DNA of 64,000 nt from Paenibacillus marchantiae (GTDB taxonomy: Bacteria; Bacillota; Bacilli; Paenibacillales; Paenibacillaceae): positions 2,108,001 through 2,172,000 of the forward strand of contig NZ_CP118270.1 of the NCBI RefSeq assembly GCF_028771845.1. Direction: 5' to 3'. Positions 26,639 through 35,641 of the stretch are shown here, piece by piece. Made by a program: the position numbers and the translations under genes. The stretch's first letter is position 1. Each line of letters opens with the position of its first letter. The notes beneath the pieces were generated by a model. The model was not told the DNA's origin, did not search any database, and saw only the letters and a program-made list of their open reading frames with translations.

Positions 26639-27628
26639 CTAACCCGTCTTGGCAGGATCTCTTTCAATCCACTCACCCAATATTTCATCAATGCGGGACA
26701 GGATGTCCCGATCCAGTTGAACACCAGAGGCTTTCACATTCTCAAGGACTTGCTCTGGACGGGATGCCCCAATAATGACGGATGACACATACGGATGCTG
26801 AAGAACCCAGGCGACGGCAAGTTGAGGGAGCGTCAGCCCGATGTCTTTCGCGAGTGGAATAAGCTGCTGAACAGCAGTCAGAACGTCGTCACGTAACCAC
26901 CGACCAGCAAGATTATTGAAAAAGGGTGCTCCAGCCTCGGCAGCTGCACGTGATCCGGCTGGCAGCGCTTCGTGCGGAATATATTTACCAGATAGTATGC
27001 CCTGAGCCAGGGGAGACCATGTAATGTGGCCCAGACCTGCTTGTGTACTTGCTGGTACAACTTCCTGCTCAATAACCCGCCATAACATGGAATACTGTGG
27101 TTGGCTCGCAATAAAAGGCACGCGAAGCTCCTTAGCTAATGCGGAACCTTCTTCAATCTGAGCCGCAGTCCATTCGCTAACTCCAATATAGTGAACCTTG
27201 CCCTGACGAACCAGATCGGCAAACGCAAGGAATGTTTCCTCCAGCGGCGTATTTGGATCATAACGATGAGCATAATAGACATCGATATAATCAGTTTGCA
27301 ATCTTTGCAATGAAGCGTTGCAGGCCTCCATGATATGTTTGCGGGAAAGTCCTCTGTCGTTGCGACCCGAGCCGGTTGGATGACAGACTTTGGTACACAG
27401 CTCAATACTTTCTCTTCGAGTCTCCTTTAGAGCATGTCCTAACACCGTTTCTGCCTTGGTGTTGGAATAGACGTCTGCCGTATCAAATGTCGTGATGCCT
27501 GCCTCCAAAGCAGCCTGGACACAAGCTTTTGCGGTTCCATCATCCACTTGTGCTCCATGCGTAATCCAGTTGCCCAGTGAAATCTCACTGACGGTTAAAC
27601 CGCTGTTTCCCAATTTGCGATATTCCAT
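26639..27628 (-). CDS. Aldo/keto reductase (KCNAB/YghZ-like subgroup)
   Basis: The 329-residue TIM-barrel oxidoreductase has the aldo/keto reductase tetrad: Asp and Tyr in TFDTADVYSN, Lys in ELCTKVCHP and His in VYYAHRYDP. It also has the NADPH-binding C-terminal IIGASRPEQVLEN. MEYRKLGNSGLTVSEISLG at the N-terminus is typical of the Kv-beta/YghZ subgroup that reduces aldehydes such as methylglyoxal. ATG 27628 has GGGAGG about 8 nt upstream. A nested hairpin (27647-27679) lies just upstream of the start on the same strand. Confidence 0.92.
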   Translation of the reverse strand: MEYRKLGNSGLTVSEISLGNWITHGAQVDDGTAKACVQAALEAGITTFDTADVYSNTKAETVLGHALKETRRESIELCTKVCHPTGSGRNDRGLSRKHIMEACNASLQRLQTDYIDVYYAHRYDPNTPLEETFLAFADLVRQGKVHYIGVSEWTAAQIEEGSALAKELRVPFIASQPQYSMLWRVIEQEVVPASTQAGLGHITWSPLAQGILSGKYIPHEALPAGSRAAAEAGAPFFNNLAGRWLRDDVLTAVQQLIPLAKDIGLTLPQLAVAWVLQHPYVSSVIIGASRPEQVLENVKASGVQLDRDILSRIDEILGEWIERDPAKTG

Positions 27629-27646
27629 TCGTGACGCCTCCCTAAG

Positions 27647-27679
27647 TAATCTGGACTCCATTGTAGCAATGGCAGATTA
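27647..27679 (-). repeat. Nested inverted repeat upstream of the aldo/keto reductase
   Basis: Outer arms TAATCTG (27647-27653) and CAGATTA (27673-27679) enclose inner arms CCATTG (27658-27663) and CAATGG (27667-27672), giving a 13-bp compound hairpin with one 4-nt bulge. It may be an operator or a 5' UTR structure. Confidence 0.5.
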
Positions 27680-27768
27680 ATAGGTGAAATATCTTTTAAC
27701 CCCATCTTTGATATGAAAAAGATATCACTGAGTTTTCTCTTGTAACGAAAACGTATGGTTAAACGCGC

Positions 27769-28800
27769 TCATTGTTCTTGCATGTATTTGCGATATAAGG
27801 CTGGCGTAATCTCCTCGAATTTCTTAAATATTTTGATAAAATAACCCGATTCATTGAACCCCAGTTCATCACTGATCTGTGACACGGGCATGTCCGTAAC
27901 TTCCAGCAATTGCTTGGCCCATTTGATTTTGAGTCGTGCAATATAAGTCGTGAAGTTCTCACCTGTTTCCTTAGCAAACAGCCTGCTGAAATAACTTGGA
28001 CTCAGGTGGCACAGATCGGCCATTTGTTTAAGCGAGACTTGCTCACTCTTGTGACTGTGAATATATTCAAAAGCAGGTTGGAGCACCGGGCTGGAGCTCT
28101 CTGTATCACTTGCACTATTTTTAAGATAGGCATCCGCAATCGCATTGGTCATTTCTTTTTTGATCGACTCAATATTACGAATGGAGTATCCGGGCAGAAT
28201 AGTGGACAGATTCAGAGACTCCTGATGACCCGAAGCTTTCTCGAACATTTCCACCAGTAAATTTTTGTTTAGTGCTTCCTCCACGATGTAGTTACAGAGT
28301 AAAGAAAGCATGTTGGAAATTTTCACAACCTCTTCATAGGTCATGACAGGCAACTGGTCATAATCGTCCTGTAATTCCTTTAGCTTTGCAGCATGCATAG
28401 GCACGTTCTTGGACGTGACGATCTGTTCCAGTTCCGTCCCTTTCTCCGGGTCAGCGAGCTTCACCTGTCCTGCCATTACCGCACCGATATATTTTCCATC
28501 AATGGTGATTGGAATCGCGATATCCACGATATTAAAATGACACAGATATACATAAGGTTCGTTCAATCGAACGGCTTCCAGACCACCACGAGAATCACAT
28601 TTCTGGCAGTAGGGGAGCAGTTCGGGATCTTTGCGAACATTTTGGCAAAAGGCCTGACAGCTGCTATGGCTGGTTACGGGAATGCCTTTATAATCAACGG
28701 TTAGAATAGCCAGCTTGGTCACAGTGGCAAGAGAATCCTGTAGACGCTTCCATTTATTCAGGTCGAGGATTTTATTGATGTGCAGATATTCTTTAATCAT
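27769..28800 (-). CDS. PocR-sensor AraC-family regulator of glycerol genes
   Basis: The 343-residue regulator joins an N-terminal PocR ligand domain (about residues 8-175, with cysteine-containing segments HSSCQAFCQNVR, LPYCQKCDSRGG and YLCHFN) to a C-terminal AraC helix-turn-helix pair (about 245-343; SLKQMADLCHLSPSYFSRLFAKETG and VSQISDELGFNESGYFIKIFKKFEEITP). PocR domains sense small polyols such as propanediol or glycerol in several systems. The gene is divergent from gldA-dhaKL with 370 bp between them, so it is very likely the glycerol-responsive activator of that operon. Confidence 0.92.
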   Translation of the reverse strand: MIKEYLHINKILDLNKWKRLQDSLATVTKLAILTVDYKGIPVTSHSSCQAFCQNVRKDPELLPYCQKCDSRGGLEAVRLNEPYVYLCHFNIVDIAIPITIDGKYIGAVMAGQVKLADPEKGTELEQIVTSKNVPMHAAKLKELQDDYDQLPVMTYEEVVKISNMLSLLCNYIVEEALNKNLLVEMFEKASGHQESLNLSTILPGYSIRNIESIKKEMTNAIADAYLKNSASDTESSSPVLQPAFEYIHSHKSEQVSLKQMADLCHLSPSYFSRLFAKETGENFTTYIARLKIKWAKQLLEVTDMPVSQISDELGFNESGYFIKIFKKFEEITPALYRKYMQEQ

Positions 28801-28909
28801 GGGTGGAACCCTCCATAGCTAACCTGATGAATGATTTCGTTCGTTAAAAGTTAGCAAGTTGTACATATTAAGATGAGTTAATGACGGGTAATGTATAGAT
28901 GATGTCAAA

Positions 28910-29041
28910 AATTAACCTATCGCATGACAATAAGATACCATGATTCCGTTGAAAAGCAAAAAATTACGATTGCAAATTATAATAATTTGTTATCAAAGTC
29001 CACTGTAAACCTCACATGCATGGTATATATTTAGGTTAATT
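28910..29041. promoter_or_regulatory. Inverted 10-mer pair in the divergent regulator/gldA promoter region
   Basis: AATTAACCTA (28910-28919) recurs inverted as TAGGTTAATT (29032-29041), 112 bp apart. A shorter AT-rich palindrome CAAATTA/TAATTTG lies between them. AraC regulators often use spaced half-sites. The rest of the 28801-29170 gap shows no clear feature. Confidence 0.35.
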
Positions 29042-29170
29042 GTGAGTATTTAAAATTTAATGTTTAAGTTCATCTAAGAATTACATCAGATAGCCTTGTT
29101 GAAGGTTTGCAGGACATTTATGCAGTAAACGAAAACGAACTTATATCATCCATAGGAGGTTTATATCATT

Positions 29171-30313
29171 ATGAGAAAAGCATTTATTAGTCCAACGAAA
29201 TATGTGCAAGGCGAAGACGAATTGTTGAACCTCGGTTACTTTGTGAAATCCTTTGGTGAATCTGCATTGCTGATCGCACATCCGGATGATGTACAGCGTG
29301 TAAAGGCGAAGCTCGATGCAACGGCACAAAAATTCAATATTACGTTTGTTGAAAGCGGTTTTAGAGGGGAATGTTCCCGCGAGGAAGTTGCTCGTCTCCA
29401 GGAAATTGCGAAAGAAAAAGGATGCACATGTACAATTGGCCTCGGTGGCGGTAAAGCGATCGATGCAGCCAAATGTGTGGCAGAAGGCGAAGCGCTAATC
29501 ATCTGTCCTACCATCGCAGCAACGGATGCGCCAACAAGTCACTCTGCTGTGTTGTATACGCCGGAAGGTGCTTTTGATGACTATGCGTATTTCAAACAAA
29601 GCCCTAGTGTTGTTCTCGTGGACACAACGGTTATTGCAAACGCACCAACACGTTTCCTTGTATCGGGTATGGGTGACGCGTTGTCTACGTACTTCGAAGC
29701 AAGAGCTACAGCAAAGTCGTACTCTCGTGTTAACGCAAGTCTGCCGATGGGTTCCCGTGAAGGATACACGCCATCCGCAGTAGGTACGAATGCAGCACTT
29801 GCTCTCGCAAAACTTTGTTATGAAATGCTGCTGACGGATGGATTGAAAGCAAAAGTAGCCAGTGACAGCAACGTCGTGACTCAAGCGCTGGAAAACATCG
29901 TTGAGACAAACATTCTCTTGTCTGGACTTGGATTTGAAAGTGGCGGTCTGGCTGCAGCCCATGCGATCCACAACGGTTTGACTGTTCTGGAGGGTACACA
30001 TCACTTCTTCCACGGTGAAAAAGTATCATTCGGTACGATTGCACAACTCGTCCTTGAAAATGCACCAACCGAAGAGCTGCATGAAGTCATGGACTTCTGT
30101 CTCACAGTGGGACTGCCTGTAAGCTTGGCGGATATCGGTGTAGATACCATTAGTCAGGAAGAGTTGTTGAAGGTGGCCGAGATCGCATGTATTCCGGAGG
30201 AATCCATTCACGCTATGCCGTTCCCGATAACTGTTCCTGAAGTGGCTGCTGCCATTGCGGCGGCTGACCGTATGGGACGGGACTACAAAGCAGCTCGCCG
30301 GGAGGCGAAATAA
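29171..30313 (+). CDS. gldA: Glycerol dehydrogenase (NAD+, zinc-dependent)
   Basis: The 380-residue protein is a group III iron/zinc-type alcohol dehydrogenase of the GldA family. It has the NAD-binding GLGGGKAIDAAKC and the metal ligands expected for GldA: Asp in GMGDALSTYFEA, His in AAHAIHNGL and His in HHFFHGEKVSFGT. It oxidises glycerol to dihydroxyacetone in the cytoplasm, which the kinase encoded next phosphorylates. AGGAGG lies about 11 nt upstream of the ATG. The next gene begins at the base following its stop codon, giving a tight two-gene operon divergent from the PocR regulator. Confidence 0.96.
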   Translation: MRKAFISPTKYVQGEDELLNLGYFVKSFGESALLIAHPDDVQRVKAKLDATAQKFNITFVESGFRGECSREEVARLQEIAKEKGCTCTIGLGGGKAIDAAKCVAEGEALIICPTIAATDAPTSHSAVLYTPEGAFDDYAYFKQSPSVVLVDTTVIANAPTRFLVSGMGDALSTYFEARATAKSYSRVNASLPMGSREGYTPSAVGTNAALALAKLCYEMLLTDGLKAKVASDSNVVTQALENIVETNILLSGLGFESGGLAAAHAIHNGLTVLEGTHHFFHGEKVSFGTIAQLVLENAPTEELHEVMDFCLTVGLPVSLADIGVDTISQEELLKVAEIACIPEESIHAMPFPITVPEVAAAIAAADRMGRDYKAARREAK

Positions 30314-32083
30314 ATGAAGAAAATCATCAATCAGGCTGAAAATGTTGTCATGGAAATGTGCAACGGCATTGCGCTGGCGCACCCGGAGCTTGAATTTTTG
30401 AAAAAATATAAAGTCATTAAACGCAGAGAGATTAATGGGGATAAAGTTAGCCTCATCAGCGGCGGTGGTAGTGGTCATGAACCTGCCCATGCAGGTTACG
30501 TTGGCAAAGGCATGCTGGATGCTGCGGTCTGTGGAGATGTATTCGCATCTCCTTCCCAGATTCAGGTATATCAGGCGATCAAGTCCACAGCCAGCAAGAA
30601 GGGCACGCTGCTAATCATTAAGAACTACAGCGGCGACATGATGAACTTCAAGAACGCGGCGCATCTTGCCGAGGAAGATGGCATTGACGTGCAATATGTA
30701 CGGGTTGAGGATGACATTGCTGTTCAAGACAGTCTGTATACGGTAGGGCGCCGCGGCGTTGCCGGAACCGTACTGGTACACAAAATCGCTGGAGCTGCAG
30801 CCGAAGAAGGCCGCAGTCTGGCAGAGGTGAAATCCGTTGCTGAGAAAGCAGCCCAGAACGTTCGCAGCATCGGATTTGGATTCACATCCTGTACCGTGCC
30901 TGCCAAAGGAACACCGACATTTGAAATCGCTGAAGATGAGATGGAATTCGGTGTGGGAATTCATGGTGAGCCCGGCATTCGCCGCGAGAAATTGGTATCT
31001 GCGGATGAGCTTGCAGGACGTATGGTTGAAGCACTGCTTGCAGACATGAAGCTGGACAACGATGCTTCCGCTGAGATTGCTGTGCTTGTCAACGGATTTG
31101 GTGCTACACCTTTACAGGAGCTCTATCTGCTCAACAACTCGGTTCAGCGTGAGCTGGCACAGCGTTCAGGACTGGGTGTAGCCACTACGTTTGTTGGCAA
31201 TTACATGACGAGCATCGATATGGCAGGCGCATCGGTAACCATCCTGAAAATGGACGATGAATTGAAAACATTGTTGTTTAAGGAAAGTGATACACCTGCT
31301 TTCAAAGTATCTGGCCCTCCAGTAGCGCAAGTGGCATATTCCGAAGCATTGGAAGCCGTCGTAACTGAAGATGCGCCAGTATCCTATGAAGTGGAAACAC
31401 CTGCAACGTCTGCGGTGATCAACAACAATCAATTCTCCCTGGATAATATCGTCTACCTGATCGATAAGATGAGTGAAATCATTATCAAGAACGAAGTACC
31501 ATTCTGTGAACTGGATTCCCATGCGGGTGACGGCGACTTTGGTATGAGCGTAGCGAAGGGCTTCAGACAGCTCAAGCGCGAATGGAACCATATCGGGAAC
31601 GAAGAGAACAAGAATATCGGTTCATTCCTCGATGCATGCTCTCTTGTCATTATGGAATACTGTGGCGGTGCATCCGGCCCAATCTGGGGTTCGGCATTCC
31701 GGGCAGCAGGCAAAGCCGTTGGTGACAAGCAGCAATTGAACGTTGCAGAGTTCGCTGACATGATGCAGGCGGCAGTACAAGGGATTCAATCTACAGGTGA
31801 ACGTTCCTTCGGACGTGGTGCCGTTGTAGGTGACAAGACATTAATTGACGCACTTGTCCCTTGTGCAGACTCATGGACGCAAAGTTCGAAGTCTGGAGCT
31901 GACTTCAAAACGGCGTTTGCCAAAGGTGCCGAAGCGGCAGTAGAAGGCGCGAAGAAAACAGAAGACATCGTGGCACGTATGGGCCGCGCGGGTGCTGTTG
32001 GCGATCGCAGTCTGGGCTACCCGGATGCTGGAGCGTATGCGCTGGGTGTTATTTTCACAGAGCTATCCCAGGCAATGAAATAA
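30314..32083 (+). CDS. dhaKL: Fused dihydroxyacetone kinase, DhaK-DhaL
   Basis: The 589-residue protein fuses the substrate-binding DhaK part (about 1-330; GGGSGHEPAHAGYVGKGMLDAAVCGDVFASPS, and the covalent substrate histidine at about 217 in GIHGEPG) to the nucleotide-binding DhaL part (about 375-589; DSHAGDGDFGMSVAKGF with the Mg-binding aspartates, and GDRSLGYPDAGA). A linker of about 45 residues joins them. Fused K-L enzymes are usually ATP-dependent, and no DhaM phosphotransferase subunit gene is present, which agrees. It makes dihydroxyacetone phosphate from the GldA product, feeding glycolysis. It abuts gldA with no gap. Confidence 0.94.
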   Translation: MKKIINQAENVVMEMCNGIALAHPELEFLKKYKVIKRREINGDKVSLISGGGSGHEPAHAGYVGKGMLDAAVCGDVFASPSQIQVYQAIKSTASKKGTLLIIKNYSGDMMNFKNAAHLAEEDGIDVQYVRVEDDIAVQDSLYTVGRRGVAGTVLVHKIAGAAAEEGRSLAEVKSVAEKAAQNVRSIGFGFTSCTVPAKGTPTFEIAEDEMEFGVGIHGEPGIRREKLVSADELAGRMVEALLADMKLDNDASAEIAVLVNGFGATPLQELYLLNNSVQRELAQRSGLGVATTFVGNYMTSIDMAGASVTILKMDDELKTLLFKESDTPAFKVSGPPVAQVAYSEALEAVVTEDAPVSYEVETPATSAVINNNQFSLDNIVYLIDKMSEIIIKNEVPFCELDSHAGDGDFGMSVAKGFRQLKREWNHIGNEENKNIGSFLDACSLVIMEYCGGASGPIWGSAFRAAGKAVGDKQQLNVAEFADMMQAAVQGIQSTGERSFGRGAVVGDKTLIDALVPCADSWTQSSKSGADFKTAFAKGAEAAVEGAKKTEDIVARMGRAGAVGDRSLGYPDAGAYALGVIFTELSQAMK

Positions 32084-32157
32084 ATATGGAGTGCAACGAG
32101 ATTACACTTGGTCACTCCGATTGCAGACCATACTTGATTTAGACACTCAGGAACTAC

Positions 32158-32272
32158 ACAGACAGAAAACCTTTCGATCTCTCTTACCCCCGGATTTCAA
32201 TGATTTTCCCCTGAAGGGAGAAATCCGGTGATAAAGGAGTACGCTCCGCTTCTTCAGGTCCTTTCTGTCTGT
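32158..32272. repeat. 115-nt structured element with 11-bp terminal inverted repeats
   Basis: ACAGACAGAAA (32158-32168) is repeated inverted as TTTCTGTCTGT (32262-32272). Inside, CCGGATTTC (32190-32198) pairs with GAAATCCGG (32220-32228) around a TCCC/GGGA apex, and GGAG/CTCC forms a second arm near 32237-32248. The layout suits a branched RNA or a small non-coding mobile element. The gap 32084-32533 otherwise holds one terminator. Confidence 0.5.
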
Positions 32273-32384
32273 TTCGCTCTTGTGTCTATACCAAATTAAT
32301 ATGACTGCATCTCGTTTTTGTGTAATTATAAGGTTCAATCCATATCCAACGTTTCATTAACGTGGATAGTGGATATAAGTATGG

Positions 32385-32424
32385 AGACCGATCTGTAGCT
32401 TGGCTTACAGAGCGGTCTTTTTTG
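32385..32424 (+). terminator. Intrinsic terminator upstream of the AlaX-like gene
   Basis: GACCG-TCTGTA pairs with TACAGA-CGGTC (32386-32417), followed by six T residues. It ends the gldA-dhaKL transcript or acts as an attenuator; no T-box motif was seen. Confidence 0.75.
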
Positions 32425-32533
32425 ATATGGAAAAGCGAAGATGTGAGTCGGAAAATTTGGCTTGGAGGTTCCAGATAGTGTAATCTGGAGAGTATGGACA
32501 GCCATTTGAACGAGAAGGGATCGGGATGATTCG

Positions 32534-33709
32534 ATGACGCAAAAAATCTATTATGACTCCGCGTACACACGGGAGTGGCATACACAAATTACAGGCAGAG
32601 TGGACAAAGAAGATGGTATATATGTCACGCTGGCGGAGACGGCTTTTTATCCGCATGGGGGTGGACAGCCTTGTGATCTGGGGCAGATCGGCGGCATTGA
32701 TGTGTTGGATGTGATTAGTGAAGATGGTGAGGTGCTGCACAAACTGGAGCGTGCGACGGAGCAGAATGACGTGGATTGCCATATCGACTGGCAGCGCAGA
32801 TTCGATCATATGCAGCAGCATAGCGGGCAGCATTTGCTGTCGGCTATTACGCTGAAGCTGGCAGATGCGATGACGCTCAGCTTTCATCTGGGCACAGATT
32901 ACATCACGATCGATGTGGCAGCCGAACTGGGAGCGAATCAACTGGCTGCAATTGAAATGGAAGTTAATCAGCAGATATACCGGAATGCCAGAATCAGCAG
33001 TTCATGGGTCACTGCGGAAGAGGCGGCACGTCTGCCGCTGGTGAAGCAGCCTTCCGTAACCGAAGATATTCGCATCGTGGAGATCGAGGGCGTGGAATAT
33101 AACGCTTGTGGTGGAACACATGTGTCAGCCACAGGAGAGATCGGAATTATTAAACTGTTGAAAACCGAGAAAGTGAAGGGCGGCACCCGGATTTATTTTA
33201 AATGCGGATACCGTGCACTGAATGAATTCAGCGCCGCGCAAAGCGTGCTGACCGGAATTACAGCCAAATTGAAGACCAGCCGGGAAGAGCTTGCGGATCG
33301 GATCGACAAAATGGAAGCAGAGCAAAAGCAGCTGCAAGCAGAGCTGAACGCTGTGAAATCTTCCAATGACGCTTATTATGCACAAGAGCTTTTATCTGCA
33401 CGGGAAGGGCTTGTCATTGCCCAAATCTTTGAAGACAAATCGCTCAAGGATATGCAGAGTCTAGCGACCAAGCTGACATTAGAACATGAGGGACTTGTAC
33501 TCTTTGCGAGCATCTCGGAGGCCAAAGTTGTATTAGCACAGAACGGGCAGCCGCCGGAGTGGGCTTGTGGACCTTTCTTCAAGGGCAATCTCGGAGCCTA
33601 CCAGGGCAAAGGTGGCGGCAGCGAAAAAATGGCTCAGGCGGGTTTTGCCAGCAGCGAAGATGCGCTCGCATTTTATGAATTTACGAAGGACCAACTGGGA
33701 CATCACTAA
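32534..33709 (+). CDS. AlaX-type alanyl-tRNA editing protein with DHHA1 domain
   Basis: The 391-residue protein has the alanyl-tRNA synthetase editing domain without the aminoacylation domain. The zinc/catalytic residues are the HxxxH motif (His96 and His100 in QQHSGQH) and CGGTH (Cys192, His196). After a coiled-coil (about 235-280) a DHHA1-like C-terminal domain contains FFKGNLGAYQGKGGGSEKMAQAGF. Such long AlaX proteins hydrolyse mischarged Ser- or Gly-tRNA(Ala) in trans. The N-terminal AETAFYPHGGGQPCDLG is typical. It is monocistronic behind a terminator. No alaS gene lies in the window. Confidence 0.9.
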   Translation: MTQKIYYDSAYTREWHTQITGRVDKEDGIYVTLAETAFYPHGGGQPCDLGQIGGIDVLDVISEDGEVLHKLERATEQNDVDCHIDWQRRFDHMQQHSGQHLLSAITLKLADAMTLSFHLGTDYITIDVAAELGANQLAAIEMEVNQQIYRNARISSSWVTAEEAARLPLVKQPSVTEDIRIVEIEGVEYNACGGTHVSATGEIGIIKLLKTEKVKGGTRIYFKCGYRALNEFSAAQSVLTGITAKLKTSREELADRIDKMEAEQKQLQAELNAVKSSNDAYYAQELLSAREGLVIAQIFEDKSLKDMQSLATKLTLEHEGLVLFASISEAKVVLAQNGQPPEWACGPFFKGNLGAYQGKGGGSEKMAQAGFASSEDALAFYEFTKDQLGHH

Positions 33710-33785
33710 TCTACCATCCCACTGATCGACATGATGGAGCTTGTAGAACGTGAAGAAGGATCAAAAACATAGGGGGTACCCATAG

Positions 33786-35090
33786 ATGACAGAACGCATT
33801 CCGTGCATACGAGAGGGGTGCCCAAATACGATTTTGCCAGCAACGGCTGCCAGAACAGGTGGGTACTGCATGCCTTGCAAGCAAGAGATGGAGCGCGAGG
33901 CACATCAGAGATACATTGAAGCCAATCGGCGCGACGTGGACTTGTATGAGGGAATCATGGACCCTGTGGAGATTTTGAAAATCATGCATACACGTCAGGA
34001 TCATGATCCACTAATCCGTTATGTGGCATACGAGCATTCCAAAGAACAGGTGTATCTGTCCTTGTCTACGGAGCAGCAAGCCCTCATGATCGATTATGCG
34101 ATGCAACTGATTCGTACGGGGGATGACGATACAGGTAAAGATATTTTGGTGTATCTGGTCTGTTACCATGATACGTCGTTGTCTGCACAGATTCCTGAGC
34201 TGTTGGAGCACGAAATCTATTATCCTGTCATTTTGTATAAGAGCGCCTCGGCTGAAGTACGTGATCAACTGTTGCAGCGGGTGAACACCGATGATGAGAA
34301 TCGGAATAATCTGTTGCTCATGCTCGCCTATATTGGAGATGAAGTGGTTGTACGTCAGTTCCAGCAATGGAGGCAGTCTCCGCCTCGCTGGGCAGATCAG
34401 CTGCATGTCGCACCTGAGCACTATACTACCGAAGCCGGTTGGGAGTTATCGAATGAAGGCCAGCGCAGGGATTTATTTATCACTCCAAGTTATTCACTCT
34501 ATAAAGTAAAAGAGAATGAAGGGGCTGACGACACATCTATTGGCAATTCGATCTCCATGCTGTTGACCAGTACCGATAACTGTGAGTGGTGTGGCGGTCC
34601 GTTAACGACCTTAATTGATCTGGATGTACAGCATCCAGCACTGCAGGATGTTGCATGGAATAGTGAGCGGCTTCAAGTGCAGACTTGCGTTATATGCAGT
34701 TGTTATGGCGTCGTTTATATGGAGATGGATTCAGTAGGTGAACCGTGCTGGAGTGCGCATAATGTGATGCCGATGGGAGCGGATGATCTTGACCCGGACG
34801 ACTATGTTCAGCTTGCACCGGATGCAGGCCGGCAGTTTTGGATTGCGACTGCACCACGTCATGCGTTCCATGGCAGTGAGTGGGCGATGGAGCCTTCTAC
34901 ATCCCAGATTGGGGGCCATCCCGGATGGGTTCAGGATGCGGAGTATCCGAATTGTCCATGCTGCTCTTCTAGGATGAGGGCCGTTGGACAAATGGACTGG
35001 AACGAGGTTGAGGAATACGGGGATGGCATGTATTACATGTTCATTTGCGAGCCGTGTCAGATGACGGCGGTAACTTATCAACAATCCTGA
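33786..35090 (+). CDS. Unknown protein with zinc-binding cysteine clusters at both ends
   Basis: This 434-residue soluble protein is not recognised. The N-terminal 35 residues carry four cysteines (CIREGC...GYCMPCK) that look like a small zinc knuckle. The centre (about 60-230) is helical and acidic. The C-terminal part has three further pairs, CEWCGGP (about 266), CVICSCYG (about 300) and CPCCSSRM plus FICEPC near the end, enough for two more zinc sites. The ATG follows AGGGGG by 10 nt. It is 76 nt downstream of the AlaX-like gene and could share its transcript. A terminator follows at 35210. Cysteine placement suggests a binding role, but no function can be given. Confidence 0.75.
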   Translation: MTERIPCIREGCPNTILPATAARTGGYCMPCKQEMEREAHQRYIEANRRDVDLYEGIMDPVEILKIMHTRQDHDPLIRYVAYEHSKEQVYLSLSTEQQALMIDYAMQLIRTGDDDTGKDILVYLVCYHDTSLSAQIPELLEHEIYYPVILYKSASAEVRDQLLQRVNTDDENRNNLLLMLAYIGDEVVVRQFQQWRQSPPRWADQLHVAPEHYTTEAGWELSNEGQRRDLFITPSYSLYKVKENEGADDTSIGNSISMLLTSTDNCEWCGGPLTTLIDLDVQHPALQDVAWNSERLQVQTCVICSCYGVVYMEMDSVGEPCWSAHNVMPMGADDLDPDDYVQLAPDAGRQFWIATAPRHAFHGSEWAMEPSTSQIGGHPGWVQDAEYPNCPCCSSRMRAVGQMDWNEVEEYGDGMYYMFICEPCQMTAVTYQQS

Positions 35091-35209
35091 TGAGGGAACT
35101 CTAATGATCTGTTATTGCATAGATGCGATTTAAATTTGTATTGACAGCTGCATACCCAAAAGGGGCTATCCCATATGTATTAACATTCTAGGAAGCCCCC
35201 TCGTATGAT

Positions 35210-35242
35210 TAGGTCAACCAGATATGCTGGTTGGCCTTTTTG
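35210..35242 (+). terminator. Terminator after the zinc-cluster protein gene
   Basis: GGTCAACCAG (35212-35221) pairs with CTGGTTGGCC (35227-35236, one T-G pair) with an ATATG loop, then TTTTTG. Confidence 0.82.
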
Positions 35243-35293
35243 TTGCTATAGTCGGTTGAAAGAAACTGAGACACCTTATATCTCAATTCCAGC

Positions 35294-35641
35294 TTAAAGT
35301 TCTGCGGATGCTTGTGTCAGAAGTGCAGCCAGCCACTCATAGTCAGGCGTATCTTTTTCCTTAATCTTAATTGTTTTACGTTCCGCTGGGCCTTCAAATA
35401 TCCCATCTGGCAGCTCAAGTCCGGTTGCATTGAAGATCGTGAAGGATACTGCCGGCTTGGAAGGGGAGATGACCGCTGCATATTTACCGTTTTTCAGGAA
35501 ATGCGGTTTCTTATATTGCACACGTTCCTCTACTTCAGGGATGGATTCATGTACCAACTCCCGCAGTTTACTTGCAACCTCGGCTTGCCAGGGAACCGGG
35601 ATCTGTTCGATAAATTCAGTGACTTCCGCATTCATATTCAT
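35294..35641 (-). CDS. DUF1801 domain protein
   Basis: The 115-residue protein matches the DUF1801 fold (YdhG-like): residues in ELVHESIPEVEERVQYKKPHFLKNGKYAAVISPSKPAVSFTIFNATGLEL are the usual core, with an RKTIKIKEKD strand near the end. Function of the family is unclear; members are related to frataxin-like small domains. The start (ATG 35641) overlaps the stop of the upstream GNAT gene by 4 nt (ATGA), which suggests coupled translation of the two. Confidence 0.85.
   Translation of the reverse strand: MNMNAEVTEFIEQIPVPWQAEVASKLRELVHESIPEVEERVQYKKPHFLKNGKYAAVISPSKPAVSFTIFNATGLELPDGIFEGPAERKTIKIKEKDTPDYEWLAALLTQASAEL

Noticed and set aside
29130-29147. Possible CcpA (cre) site before gldA around GTAAACGAAAACG
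   Set aside because: It misses the TG at the left end of the consensus and has other mismatches; too weak to list as a site.
32300-32533. T-box riboswitch before the AlaX-like gene
   Set aside because: No GGTGG-type T-box core or specifier loop; only a simple intrinsic terminator is present.
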